The notes below the pieces were generated by a model that made no database searches, was not told the origin of the DNA, and saw only the letters and a program-made list of their open reading frames with translations. A stretch of 39,363 nt of DNA from Bacteroidota bacterium. Its GTDB lineage: Bacteria > Bacteroidota > Bacteroidia > NS11-12g > UBA955. Positions 27,501 through 36,289 of the stretch are shown piece by piece. The stretch covers positions 1-39,363 of the forward strand of contig VGFS01000019.1 of assembly GCA_016868785.1 (NCBI GenBank). The letters are read 5' to 3'. Both the position numbers and the translations under genes were made by a program. Within the stretch, counting starts at the first letter, position 1. The number at the start of each line of letters is the position of its first letter.

Positions 27501-29539
27501 TGCACTTTCAACAGCCAAATATGCTTTGGGGATTGCTTTTGCTAGCGATTCCGCTGTTGATTCACCTATTCCAATTTCATCGAACCAAAACCCTTTATTT
27601 TCCGGGTGTGTTTCGCCTAACACAGCGGTTGCAACAGGCAAGGCAGCGAAAAAAGCTGGAGCATTGGCTTGTCTTGGCCTCGCGATTGTTGGGGATTTTG
27701 TGTTTGGTACTTGCTTTTGCTATGCCGAGTTGTGAAAATCAGCAGGCATCCAACAAAGGGTATTCACATGTGTTGCTGCTGGTAGATAACGGGTTTTCAT
27801 TGTCTATAGAGACACAAGAAGGCCAATTGATAGAGCAAGTGAAATCCCAGGCCCGGGCCATCTTGAACGATTTGCCTGCAGAGGCTCAAGTGAAATTGGT
27901 TTCGCAGACTACCCAAACCGATCTTTGGATGTCGCCCAGCCAAATTGCCTCCCTCCTGGATACATTGGGCGTTGGACCTCAGCGCTATTCTTTGAAAGAT
28001 TGGATTGAAAAGGCTGAATTGGCGTCGCAGGAATCTGGGGTTCAGTCTATTGCTACCATTGTGTTTACTGATGCCCAGTCTACTTTTTTATCGGGTTTGC
28101 AAGCCCATTCTCAGCCAACCAACATCGATTGGCGATTTGTATCGTTTAATTCTAATCCCGACGATGTGAAAGGGGGCAACCTGAGTTTGGATACGGCTTG
28201 GTATGTTTCACAGTTTTCGAGCGATAGTAAAGCCACTGGGTTACTGATGAAAGCGAGAGTATCGCACCGAGGGGGTCAAGCAAAGGAAGCCCGTCTGTCG
28301 TTGTTGGCCAATGGCAAAACGCTGTTTGCCCAGACCAAAGAAATAGCTCCGGGGCAGACGGTTGAATTTGAGGGATTGATATCTCCAGAAAATGCCAGTG
28401 AGTCTTTGCTGTTGCAATTGGGGAAGGACGGATATGTTTATGATGATCAATTGTATTTGCACCCGGTAAAAACTTGGCAAACGCGCGTTGGGGTGATAGG
28501 CGGGGACCGTTCGTTGGATGCTTTGTTCGCAGCACAACCCCTTTTGCAGAAGCAATTGATACGCACATCGGATATAGAGGTCAACCCGGCTGTTTTGGTG
28601 GGATTGGATGCCATGGTTGTGGTTGGTGTTAGTGCTTTGAAGGACAAAACACGAGAAGCCATTCGGGCTCAAGTTGAGGCGGGAACCACGTTGTTGCAAT
28701 TTCCAACTTCAGCGACGTCGCAGCCCCAAGATATTTTGGGAGGAATTTCATCCCGTGGAACTTGGCGAAAAGTATCACAGAGATTGGCGCTGCCGGGATT
28801 GAATCATCCGGTTTTTCAAGGGGCTTTTGCCGAGAGTTTGTCGGACAAAGTGCAGTTGCCCCTCATTCGCAACGTGTTTCAAAGCGATGCATTTTCGGAT
28901 TGGGAAACTGTGATTCAATTGGAGGACGGACAACCCTTGCTGGTGTTGAAAAGGATGGAAATAGGGACCCAGTGGTTGTGGCTATCGGACTTGAACGAGG
29001 GCAGCAAGGAGTTTTTGAATTCGGGATGGTATTTGCCCTTGGTTACGCAAATTTTGGCCAGCAATGCATTGCAAGAAAAACCCTTGTACGGGGTATTGTT
29101 CTCAAAACAATTGTTGTCGCTACCGGCACCAATTTCCACCGACGAACGAGCGGCTCAGTTGGTGGGTGAGCGTGGCACTTCTGTTGTGGAATTGCAGGTG
29201 AATTCGGAGCGACATACTTCCATGTATGTGGGCGTGGAGCCCAGCTATTCTGGGCTGTTCGAACTGAAATCGCCCTTGGAAAAATCGGCAGTACTCGTGG
29301 CCTTTAACTGGCCCAGAGTGGAGTCGAATTTACAGACAGATCCCAACTTAAACGACAAATTGGGGTTAACCAAACTCACTTGGAAGCAAAGTTTGGCCGA
29401 TGGCAGGACCTCTATTTTACAGAATGAGCCGTTAAAGGTGTTGTGGCGCTTGTTTATGTGGGGGGCTGCCATTTTCTTCGCGGTAGAGGTGTTGCTATTG
29501 TTATGGCAATCGAGAAATAAAAGACTTGAAAATCAATAA
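27500..29539 (+). CDS. BatA-domain membrane protein with vWA-like region
   Basis: 679 residues. The N-terminus carries the aerotolerance-regulator (BatA) N-terminal domain: MLWGLLLLAIPLLIHLFQFH, then RTKTLYFPGVFRL and a second helix (LASRLLGILCLVLAFAMPS). A von Willebrand A-like segment begins VLLLVDNGFSLSIETQ; the usual MIDAS DxSxS reads D-N-G-F-S, losing its first Ser. A long periplasmic part and a C-terminal membrane helix (MWGAAIFFAVEVLLLLW) complete it. Relatives are common in Bacteroidota beside dihydroorotase-like genes; a precise role is unknown. The next gene's ATG lies one base after this stop. Confidence 0.88.
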   Translation: MHFQQPNMLWGLLLLAIPLLIHLFQFHRTKTLYFPGVFRLTQRLQQARQRKKLEHWLVLASRLLGILCLVLAFAMPSCENQQASNKGYSHVLLLVDNGFSLSIETQEGQLIEQVKSQARAILNDLPAEAQVKLVSQTTQTDLWMSPSQIASLLDTLGVGPQRYSLKDWIEKAELASQESGVQSIATIVFTDAQSTFLSGLQAHSQPTNIDWRFVSFNSNPDDVKGGNLSLDTAWYVSQFSSDSKATGLLMKARVSHRGGQAKEARLSLLANGKTLFAQTKEIAPGQTVEFEGLISPENASESLLLQLGKDGYVYDDQLYLHPVKTWQTRVGVIGGDRSLDALFAAQPLLQKQLIRTSDIEVNPAVLVGLDAMVVVGVSALKDKTREAIRAQVEAGTTLLQFPTSATSQPQDILGGISSRGTWRKVSQRLALPGLNHPVFQGAFAESLSDKVQLPLIRNVFQSDAFSDWETVIQLEDGQPLLVLKRMEIGTQWLWLSDLNEGSKEFLNSGWYLPLVTQILASNALQEKPLYGVLFSKQLLSLPAPISTDERAAQLVGERGTSVVELQVNSERHTSMYVGVEPSYSGLFELKSPLEKSAVLVAFNWPRVESNLQTDPNLNDKLGLTKLTWKQSLADGRTSILQNEPLKVLWRLFMWGAAIFFAVEVLLLLWQSRNKRLENQ

Positions 29540-29540
29540 A

Positions 29541-30815
29541 ATGAATCATACCACCCTGCTCCAAAACGTGAGATTGTTCGATCCTAAAAGTGATTTACAC
29601 AACCAACTTGTAGAGATATTGATCAAAGATGGTGTCATTGAGGCCATCGGCGAAGGTCTCAGCATGGCGGCTTCAGAGCTCGTTGACGGGGATGGGGCTT
29701 ATGTGTCATTGGGATGGTTTGATGCCTTTGGGTATTGTCCTGATCCTGGGGAGCCTTGGAAAGAATCGCTCATTTCTTACAGCGAGGCAGCACAGCAAGG
29801 TGGATTTACCCATGTGGCGGCATTGTGTGGTTCATCGCCCAAATCAGACAATGAATCGGTGATTGCACAAGTGAAACAGGTTGGTTCGTTACAACGGGCG
29901 GCCTTGATGCCGTGGGGGTTGGCCAGCGTGCAAGGCGAAGGCAAGGAGATGACTGAGGTTTATGAAATGCATGAATCCGGTGCAGTGGCTTTTACCGATG
30001 GCATTCATAGCAGTTCGTCGTTGGGACTTCGCACCAAATTGATGCAATATTGTGCATCGTTGGGGTTGAGGTATGCGCATTTTCCTTTTCAAAAAACATT
30101 GGCGCCAGACGGCAAGATGCACGAAGGATTGGCGAATGCCTCATTGGGCTTCAAGGGGATACCTGCCGTGAGCGAGGTGGTTGAGTTGATGTCGGACATC
30201 GCCCTGGCCAAGCACTTAAATGTATCGCTGACCGTTTTGGGTGTGAGTGCTGCGGAGAGCGTAGAAATTATTCGCAAGGCCAAATTGGAAGGTGTAGACA
30301 TTGTTGCGGCTGTGCCTGTGATGAATTTGTTGTTTACGGATGAGTCATTGAGCGACTTTGATGAAAACTTGAAGGTGTTGCCACCGTTGCGCAGTGAAGC
30401 CGATCGGAAGGCGCTGTTATTGGGGTTGTTGGATGGTACGTTAACGGCTGTGGTGAGCAATCATCACCCAGAAGATATCGAATCGAAAAAAGTGGAATTT
30501 GACTATGCCGCTTGGGGTGCTGCCACGTTGGGAATGACGTTTGGGATGATGTGTAAGGCGTTTGAGCACGAGCGTCCCGAAAACTGGGTGCCCTTGTTGT
30601 ATAGCGGAAGTCGTGTGTTTATGGGAATGGAAGTGTCGGGTTTGTCGGTGGGAATGCCTGCAGACTTAACCCTATTTCAGCTAGAGGGCGAGCAAGAGGT
30701 GAACGGACAAAAATGGGCCAGCAGGGCGTACAACGTTCCGCGGATTGAGGGTGTATTGAAAGGAAAGGTAAAAGGCACAATTCGCAAGGGTTGTTACATG
30801 GAAAATCATGGTTGA
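29541..30815 (+). CDS. Dihydroorotase-like protein lacking metal ligands (probable pseudoenzyme)
   Basis: 424 residues with the overall amidohydrolase pattern of PyrC type I: N-terminal beta sandwich (VRLFDPKSDLHNQLVEILIK), barrel and C-terminal return (GMPADLTLFQLEGEQ). The HxH of the first strand is replaced by FGY (GWFDAFGYCPDPG), the His of HVS by Gly (VLGVSAAES), the PHH segment by PVMN, and the catalytic Asp of TDHAPH by Asn (VSNHHPE). It therefore probably cannot bind the binuclear metal site or cyclise carbamoyl-aspartate. Such homologues can have structural roles, for example with aspartate carbamoyltransferase. ATG 29541 follows the previous stop by one base; an in-frame start at 29526 would overlap it. 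Confidence 0.88.
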   Translation: MNHTTLLQNVRLFDPKSDLHNQLVEILIKDGVIEAIGEGLSMAASELVDGDGAYVSLGWFDAFGYCPDPGEPWKESLISYSEAAQQGGFTHVAALCGSSPKSDNESVIAQVKQVGSLQRAALMPWGLASVQGEGKEMTEVYEMHESGAVAFTDGIHSSSSLGLRTKLMQYCASLGLRYAHFPFQKTLAPDGKMHEGLANASLGFKGIPAVSEVVELMSDIALAKHLNVSLTVLGVSAAESVEIIRKAKLEGVDIVAAVPVMNLLFTDESLSDFDENLKVLPPLRSEADRKALLLGLLDGTLTAVVSNHHPEDIESKKVEFDYAAWGAATLGMTFGMMCKAFEHERPENWVPLLYSGSRVFMGMEVSGLSVGMPADLTLFQLEGEQEVNGQKWASRAYNVPRIEGVLKGKVKGTIRKGCYMENHG

Positions 30816-31380
30816 TCGTATCAAGTTGTTGGCCAATCGCGCTTCCGTGTTCCATGGGGTGTTGGCCGGGATTTTTATTTTCATGGCGAAAATTGTGGTG
30901 TATGTGACGCAGCATTGGGAATTTAGATTTTTACCGGCCTTTACGGTATTGTCGTTTCTGATTGTTTTGGCTGCCATGATCATGGGTGGTTTGGGTGATC
31001 GTCGTCAGTTGGAGGGCATTCATTACACATACAAACGTGCTTTGATGAGCTGCTTTCGGGCGGTGGTTTTTGCGGTGATGTTGGGCAGTTTGGCGGACAA
31101 TGTTTTGTACGGACTGGTGGATGTGTCGTTGGTTAATCAAACCAAGTCGATATTGATAGAGCAATTGCAGAGCAGTATCGGACAGGCCAAATGGATGAGC
31201 AACGAGGACATGGAACGTTTGGTAAAGGAGATTCGCGCTACGGAAATGGGTACGGTTTGGTCGTATTTTCAGGGGCTACCGGGTTTGGTGCTTGGGAACA
31301 TGATTTTTGGGTTGATTGTTGCTCGTTTTTTGCGGGTGAAACAAACGCAAGATTGGTTAAACGATTCAGAAGTTGCCTAA
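30808..31380 (+). CDS. DUF4199-family integral membrane protein
   Basis: 190 residues with four hydrophobic segments (GVLAGIFIFMAKIVVYVT, FTVLSFLIVLAAMIMGG, AVVFAVMLGSLADNVLYGLV, LPGLVLGNMIFGLIVARFL), the layout of DUF4199 proteins. Function is unknown. It overlaps the dihydroorotase-like gene by eight bases (ATGGTTGA), so the two are coupled, an arrangement I recall from other Bacteroidota. Confidence 0.8.
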   Translation: MVDRIKLLANRASVFHGVLAGIFIFMAKIVVYVTQHWEFRFLPAFTVLSFLIVLAAMIMGGLGDRRQLEGIHYTYKRALMSCFRAVVFAVMLGSLADNVLYGLVDVSLVNQTKSILIEQLQSSIGQAKWMSNEDMERLVKEIRATEMGTVWSYFQGLPGLVLGNMIFGLIVARFLRVKQTQDWLNDSEVA

Positions 31381-31401
31381 CGAATCAAGCCGTTAAAATC
31401 G

Positions 31402-32211
31402 ATGATAAAAGCCATTACCTCTGCCCAGAACCCTTGGTTAAAAGACGTGGTTTTGCTCCAGGAGAAGGCCAGGCATCGCAGGCAAGTGGCGAAGTTTACG
31501 GTTGAGGGTATCAACGAAATTCGATTGGCTATAAAGGCGGGGTTGAAATTGATGGAGTTGGCTATCAATCCCAAGAAAATGGATTGGGAGGGGTTGTTGT
31601 TGGCCCTGGAAATGCGGTCGTTTCCTGCGGGAATGCATCAATTGGAGTTGAACGATATTGCTTGGGCGAAGGTGGTGATGAAAGAAACCGGGCAGAATGC
31701 CTTGGCGGTATTTGAAATGCCTCAGGCCTTACCTCAGTGGAATCCACAGCCGGGCGAGTTTTACTTGATGGTTGAGTCGGTGGAGAAGCCGGGGAATTTG
31801 GGGGCATTGTTGCGTACTGCCGATGCTGCCGGTGCAAGTGGCGTGGTGTTGTGCGATGAGCGCATTGATGGGTTTCATCCGCAAGTGATTCGCAACAGTG
31901 TGGGGACTACGTTTACTGTACCTTTGTACGTGCTTACCTCGGACAATGCTTGGACGGTTATTCAAGCCAATAATGTTGAATTGTACACCACTTTCATGGA
32001 AACGTCTGTGAGTGTTTGGGAGGCGAATTTAACCGGATGTGTGGCCATGTTGGTGGGTACCGAGCATCAAGGGGTTTCGGATTTTTGGCGAGATAAAGGC
32101 ACCAATATCAATATTCCCATGTTTGGATCGGTTGATAGTTTGAATGTGTCTGTGGCAGCGTCATTGTTATTGTATGAGGCGAAGCGACAGCGTGAGTTGA
32201 AGCAGAAATAA
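31402..32211 (+). CDS. SpoU/TrmH-family RNA 2'-O-methyltransferase
   Basis: 269 residues. An N-terminal substrate-binding domain (ITSAQNPWLKDVVLLQEKAR, RRQVAKFTVEGINEI) precedes the SPOUT knot domain, whose motifs are KPGNLGALLRTADAAG (motif 1), MLVGTEHQGVSDFW (motif 2) and IPMFGSVDSLNVSVAASLLL (motif 3). It methylates a ribose in rRNA or tRNA with S-adenosylmethionine; the exact target cannot be told from sequence. It starts 21 bases after the DUF4199 gene. Confidence 0.93.
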   Translation: MIKAITSAQNPWLKDVVLLQEKARHRRQVAKFTVEGINEIRLAIKAGLKLMELAINPKKMDWEGLLLALEMRSFPAGMHQLELNDIAWAKVVMKETGQNALAVFEMPQALPQWNPQPGEFYLMVESVEKPGNLGALLRTADAAGASGVVLCDERIDGFHPQVIRNSVGTTFTVPLYVLTSDNAWTVIQANNVELYTTFMETSVSVWEANLTGCVAMLVGTEHQGVSDFWRDKGTNINIPMFGSVDSLNVSVAASLLLYEAKRQRELKQK

Positions 32212-32218
32212 TGGTTTT

Positions 32219-33553
32219 ATGAACATGAACGTCCGGAAGATTGGTGTTTTGGGAGCGGGCCGGAGTGCCGGATATTTGATTGAATATTTGGGTCAATACT
32301 GTGATCGCACGGGCCGCAGTTTGTTTGTTTACGATTGGCAATTTGAGCGATTAAAATCGTCATTTACGGTGGCGAATTCGGTTGAGTTGCAGGTGGCTTT
32401 TTTAAACGAGGCTGCTGTATTGGAGTCCATCGTATCGGATTTGGATTTGGTGGTGAGTTTGTTGCCGCCGATGATGCACATATCTGTGGCAGAGGCTTGT
32501 TTGCGTCAGCAATGTCATTTGTTCACCGCTTCTTACACATCGACAGAAATGCGTGCATTGGGCGAGGAGGCGGCAAAAAAAGGGCTGTTGTTCATGAACG
32601 AGCTGGGGCTGGATCCTGGCATTGATCATTTGAGTGCCAGTCGTTTGTTTGATCAAGCCCATTCTCAAGGACTTCAAATAGAATCGTTTGAGAGTCATTG
32701 CGGTGGTTTGGTTGCCTTGGAAGATTGTCAGCGCAATCCGTGGCAGTATAAATTTACTTGGAATCCCACGAATGTGGTGCTGGCTGGACAGGGGGGCGAC
32801 AGTATATGGAAGGAGGGTGGACAACCGCAGCGTTTGGATGGGTGGGATGTGTTTGCGCATGCAAGAACCATGGAGGTGCCGGGCTTGGGTTTGTTTGATG
32901 TGTATCCCAACCGCAATAGTTTAACCTATGAAGCTTTGTATGGTTTGGAGGGTGCTTCCACCATGTTGCGAGGCACGTTGCGCAGGCAGGGATTCTGTAG
33001 GGCTTGGGATTTATTGGTTCGAAGTGGGTTTACTCGCTGCGATGTTGTGGTTGGTTGGACTTCGGTACATGAATGGTTTTACCGGCACACGGGATTTAAA
33101 AACAGCGAGCAATGGGCTTCGTTTTTGGAGATGGAAACGGCAACGCAGGGGCTTGGTAACTATGTAACATTTTTGCGACTGGAAGAGGGTGTGTCGGATT
33201 TGTTGGTGGGTGGTAAGACCTCTGCCCAAATTTTGGAGGCTATTTTGTTGGATCGATGGGGCTTGGGCGACAACGATAAAGACGAGGTGGTCATGGTTCA
33301 CAAGCTTGGATTGCGTGGGGTTTCCGGCGAATTTCAGCAGTGGTATTCTGTGTTGCAGGTGATGGGTGAGGGAGGCGATCGCACGGCCATGGCAAAAACG
33401 GTGGGGTTGCCGTTGGCGATGGGTGTGGAAACATTTTTGGAGGGCGATGCGGTGGGGGTTGGAGCGGTTGTGCCGTTCGATAAATCATGGTATTTATCCA
33501 TTCTGCACAAGCTTGAAAATCAAGGAATTGTATTCCAAGAATATTTGACCTAG
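32219..33553 (+). CDS. Saccharopine dehydrogenase-family oxidoreductase
   Basis: 444 residues. A Rossmann NAD(P) site (VLGAGRSAGYLIEYL) at the N-terminus is followed by the saccharopine reductase C-terminal domain with NELGLDPGIDHLSASRLFDQ and SHCGGLVALEDCQRNPWQYK. Late features are NYVTFLRLEEGVSDLL and AMAKTVGLPLAMGVETFLEG. The family forms or cleaves saccharopine in lysine metabolism; no partner gene (lysine-ketoglutarate reductase) is adjacent, so the direction in this organism is unknown. A second in-frame Met is two codons in. It is seven bases after the methyltransferase gene. Confidence 0.9.
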   Translation: MNMNVRKIGVLGAGRSAGYLIEYLGQYCDRTGRSLFVYDWQFERLKSSFTVANSVELQVAFLNEAAVLESIVSDLDLVVSLLPPMMHISVAEACLRQQCHLFTASYTSTEMRALGEEAAKKGLLFMNELGLDPGIDHLSASRLFDQAHSQGLQIESFESHCGGLVALEDCQRNPWQYKFTWNPTNVVLAGQGGDSIWKEGGQPQRLDGWDVFAHARTMEVPGLGLFDVYPNRNSLTYEALYGLEGASTMLRGTLRRQGFCRAWDLLVRSGFTRCDVVVGWTSVHEWFYRHTGFKNSEQWASFLEMETATQGLGNYVTFLRLEEGVSDLLVGGKTSAQILEAILLDRWGLGDNDKDEVVMVHKLGLRGVSGEFQQWYSVLQVMGEGGDRTAMAKTVGLPLAMGVETFLEGDAVGVGAVVPFDKSWYLSILHKLENQGIVFQEYLT

Positions 33554-33594
33554 CGCAATTATCCACACTCCGAAAATGTTGGTGGGTTTGGCGT

Positions 33595-33602
33595 TAATTT
33601 TG
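33595..33602 (+). promoter_or_regulatory. -7 promoter box (TAATTTTG) of the WD40 gene
   Basis: TAATTTTG fits TAnnTTTG and lies 24 bases before the ATG at 33627. It supports a transcript separate from the saccharopine dehydrogenase-like gene. No -33 TTG is seen at standard spacing. Confidence 0.45.
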
Positions 33603-33626
33603 ATAAACCAAGCATCAAATTCAGGT

Positions 33627-34922
33627 ATGAAAAATATTTCTCGAGTATTTAGTGGTAAGTCTTTGTTAGCCAGTGTGCTGCTGTGTGCTACGATGGGGTT
33701 AGTTCCCGCGTTGTTTGCACAATCGAAACAACCCACGACCAAACCAGCGACTTCGGCGGTTCAAAAAGGTCCCAGCAAGCCAGCTCCGGTAAAATCCTCA
33801 GAAGTCGTTTCGGCCGATGAAAAAGCCAAAACGGATTCAGCGGTGGTGGCAAATGAGCCGGTGATTTTGGCCACAGATACCATTTTTGCATTGCAAGAGA
33901 AGTTGATGGGTCACACATCTTCCACAGAGTCTGCAGCCATCTCTCCCGACGGGAATTGGGTAGCAACAGGTGGATGGGATCGGAAAGTGTTACTGTACGC
34001 TTTGGATAGTAATGGTGTGTTTAAATTAATTCAGACATTCACCGGTCACAACGGAGCGGTTACTTGTTTGGCCTTTGACGCACAGAGTACGATGTTGGCC
34101 AGCGGCTCCAAAGATTTTTCATTACGCGTGGTAGAATTGGCTTCGGGCGCGCTGAAGTTTCAGACGATGGATCACCGCGATGCTTTAACCGCGGTAGAAT
34201 TTGATGCATCGGGCAATTTTGTGATGTCGGCATCTGCGGATGGTACCATCCGATTGTATGATGTTGCCAATCCAACCAACAATCAAAAACCCAGATTTTA
34301 CACGTATGGCAAGCCGGTGAACGATTTGATCACGGCGCCCAATGGCAAAACATTTTATTTAGCCAATAACAGCAACAACGATGTTGAGGCAATCGACTTT
34401 ACCGGTAAGGTATATCAGCGATTTTTGGGTGTTCACACCATGCCTGTGAACTGTTTGGCAATTTCCAACGACAAGCGATTGTTGGTGACGGGCGGTAACG
34501 ACAAGTCGGTGGTGATTTGGGATATTGCCACGGCGAAACCCGTGAAAACCTTGTTGGGACACACATGGAAAGTGAATTCAGTGAGTTTTTCACGGAACGA
34601 TCAATACTTGGTGACAACGGGCAATGATGGAGAGGTTCGTGTTTGGGATGTTAATACGGGGGCTTGTGTATCGACACAAAAGAATTTGATCACGGCGGCC
34701 AGAGAAGCAGTGTTTACGCCTAATATGAAGCGTTTGATTGTGGCCGGTAAAATGGTGGCACAGGGAAGCACCTATGGGGCATTGGTGTATACCACGCCTC
34801 CAATTTGGCACAAGGCCAAAGCCAAGCCCGTGAAATCAGAGCCAGTGAAGCCAGGTGCACCCGCAGTGAAGCCCGGTTCTGCTACTTCAAGACCTACGAC
34901 AAAACCCACCCCAAAACGTTAA
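33627..34922 (+). CDS. Secreted WD40-repeat protein with low-complexity tails
   Basis: 431 residues. The signal peptide (LLASVLLCATMGLVPALFAQ) is followed by a Lys/Pro/Ser/Thr-rich linker. About six to seven WD repeats follow from residue 105, e.g. LMGHTSSTESAAISPDGNWV, GHNGAVTCLAFDAQSTMLAS, NKPVIWD-type ends such as KSVVIWD and GEVRVWD. The C-terminus is again Lys/Pro-rich (KPVKSEPVKPGAPAVKPG). It is a beta-propeller scaffold exported across the inner membrane; partners are unknown. I start at ATG 33627 because it gives a proper signal peptide; the frame open to 33576 would cover the promoter box. Confidence 0.88.
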   Translation: MKNISRVFSGKSLLASVLLCATMGLVPALFAQSKQPTTKPATSAVQKGPSKPAPVKSSEVVSADEKAKTDSAVVANEPVILATDTIFALQEKLMGHTSSTESAAISPDGNWVATGGWDRKVLLYALDSNGVFKLIQTFTGHNGAVTCLAFDAQSTMLASGSKDFSLRVVELASGALKFQTMDHRDALTAVEFDASGNFVMSASADGTIRLYDVANPTNNQKPRFYTYGKPVNDLITAPNGKTFYLANNSNNDVEAIDFTGKVYQRFLGVHTMPVNCLAISNDKRLLVTGGNDKSVVIWDIATAKPVKTLLGHTWKVNSVSFSRNDQYLVTTGNDGEVRVWDVNTGACVSTQKNLITAAREAVFTPNMKRLIVAGKMVAQGSTYGALVYTTPPIWHKAKAKPVKSEPVKPGAPAVKPGSATSRPTTKPTPKR

Positions 34923-34927
34923 CTTTG
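34920..34927 (+). promoter_or_regulatory. -7 promoter box (TAACTTTG) overlapping the WD40 stop codon
   Basis: TAACTTTG fits TAnnTTTG. Its TAA is the stop codon of the WD40 gene, and only CAGC separates it from the ATG at 34932. The RidA-family gene may therefore be transcribed from here without a leader. Confidence 0.5.
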
Positions 34928-34931
34928 CAGC

Positions 34932-35351
34932 ATGTCAGATCAGAGCATTCATAGCGGAAAAGCCCCGGAGCCAGTGGGATTATATCCTCATGCCAAGCGT
35001 GTGGGAAATTTGCTGTTTTTGAGCGGTGTAGGTCCGAGAGAAAAGGGCACCAAAAAAATCCCCGGCGTAGAACTGAACGAGGCGGGAGAGATTGTGAGTT
35101 ATGATATTGAATTGCAGTGTAGAAGCGTTTTTCAAAACGTTCGTTGGATTCTGGAAGATGCGGGTAGCAGTTGGGATAAAATTGTGGATGTAACAGTGTT
35201 TTTGACCAATATGAAAGATGACTTTCCTATTTACAACCGTTTGTGGGCGGAATATTTTGGAGAGAATCCTCCATGCCGAACCACGTTGGAAATTAATTGT
35301 CTTCCCACACCCATAGGCATTGAATTAAAGGTGTTGGCCACCATTGATTAA
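34932..35351 (+). CDS. RidA-family deaminase (2-aminomuconate deaminase-like)
   Basis: 139 residues of the YjgF/YER057c/UK114 fold. LLFLSGVGPREKGTKKIPGV, VFQNVRWILEDAGSSWDKIV, DVTVFLTNM and PCRTTLEINCLP are family signatures; the Arg in CRTTLE is the carboxylate-binding residue of active RidA proteins. The insertion after GVGPR and the length resemble 2-aminomuconate deaminases of the kynurenine pathway more than the generic 125-residue RidA, but no other kynurenine genes are close. A general enamine/imine deaminase role is the alternative. Confidence 0.88.
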   Translation: MSDQSIHSGKAPEPVGLYPHAKRVGNLLFLSGVGPREKGTKKIPGVELNEAGEIVSYDIELQCRSVFQNVRWILEDAGSSWDKIVDVTVFLTNMKDDFPIYNRLWAEYFGENPPCRTTLEINCLPTPIGIELKVLATID

Positions 35352-35361
35352 AAATTCAGTT

Positions 35362-36225
35362 ATGGAGCCGCAGCGTCTGCAGTTTTTGGATTACATCGCC
35401 AAAACCAAGCGGATGTCGGTTCATACGGTATCGGCTTACGGCCACGATTTGCTACAGTTTACGGATTTTTTGGCTACTCAGTATGTGACGAGTCTCGCCG
35501 ATTGCAAGCCCATACACATTCGTGGGTTTATGGCGATGTTGTTGCAGAACAATCTCACACCAAGGTCGGTGCATCGGAAAGTATCGAGTGTGCGGGGCTG
35601 GTTCAGGTATTTGCGAAAACAGGGGGAGCTCACGGTGGATCCGATGAGTAAAATCGTGTTGCCAAAGATGCCTAAGGTGTTGGTAAAGGACATTCCTGCT
35701 ACAGATTTGCACAATTTATTTGCGCGTTTTCCGTGGAACGAAGTTGCCAACGGCGAGCGGGATCGGTTGTTGTTATTGATGTTGTACACTACAGGGATGC
35801 GCTTAAGCGAATTGATCGGTTTGAAGGTTGGGGATGTCGATTTTTACCGGCAGTCGCTGAGGGTATTGGGAAAGCGTAACAAGGAGCGAATTATACCGAT
35901 GCATCCGGAGATGGTAGACTGGTTGAAGGCGTATTTGGAGGGACACACGCAGGCGATGTTATTCGTTACAGAGAAGGGGAAGCCATTGTATCCGGTGTAT
36001 GTGTATCGGTTGGTGAATCACTATTTGAAGTTGTTTTCACACGCGGCCAAGACGAGTCCGCACGTTTTGCGACACAGTTTCGCAACGCATATGTTGAATA
36101 ACGGGGCGAATTTGTTGGCGATCAAAGATATATTGGGGCATGCTAATTTGTCGGCCACCCAGGTTTACACGAAGAATTCTTTTGAAAAGTTGAAGCAGAT
36201 TCACGCGCTGCATCCACGCAAGTAG
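35362..36225 (+). CDS. Tyrosine recombinase XerC/XerD-like
   Basis: 287 residues. The N-terminal SAM-like core-binding domain (MSVHTVSAYGHDLLQFTDFL) precedes the catalytic domain with all six expected positions: Arg in TTGMRLSEL, Lys in GKRNKERIIP, HxxR in HVLRHSFATHM, His in GHANLSATQ and Tyr in QVYTKNSF. This fits the chromosomal-dimer resolvases acting at dif. No integron, prophage or attachment-site features are near, and the housekeeping setting supports Xer over an integrase. I use ATG 35362; a TTG at 35344 inside the preceding gene is possible. Confidence 0.92.
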   Translation: MEPQRLQFLDYIAKTKRMSVHTVSAYGHDLLQFTDFLATQYVTSLADCKPIHIRGFMAMLLQNNLTPRSVHRKVSSVRGWFRYLRKQGELTVDPMSKIVLPKMPKVLVKDIPATDLHNLFARFPWNEVANGERDRLLLLMLYTTGMRLSELIGLKVGDVDFYRQSLRVLGKRNKERIIPMHPEMVDWLKAYLEGHTQAMLFVTEKGKPLYPVYVYRLVNHYLKLFSHAAKTSPHVLRHSFATHMLNNGANLLAIKDILGHANLSATQVYTKNSFEKLKQIHALHPRK

Positions 36226-36235
36226 TAGAGGGAAC

Positions 36236-36261
36236 AAAAAAAGCCACCCGGAGGGTGGCTT
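36236..36261 (-). terminator. Terminator of rpsU
   Basis: AAGCCACCC (36241-36249) pairs perfectly with GGGTGGCTT (36253-36261) around a three-base loop. On the minus strand it ends in TTTTTTT, giving a strong terminator 28 bases after the rpsU stop. The plus strand has no T run, so it serves xerC weakly at best. Confidence 0.88.
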
Positions 36262-36289
36262 CAATATCTATTCGGCGCAACGGTTAGGA

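Noticed and set aside
26694-27641. 315-residue minus-strand ORF opposite the kinase gene
   Set aside because: It is antisense to a well-supported kinase, lacks recognisable motifs, and reflects low stop frequency on that frame.
35362-36225. XerC-like recombinase as evidence of an integrated element
   Set aside because: Housekeeping neighbours, no tRNA-edge repeat, no phage or transposon genes, and the full Xer residue pattern.
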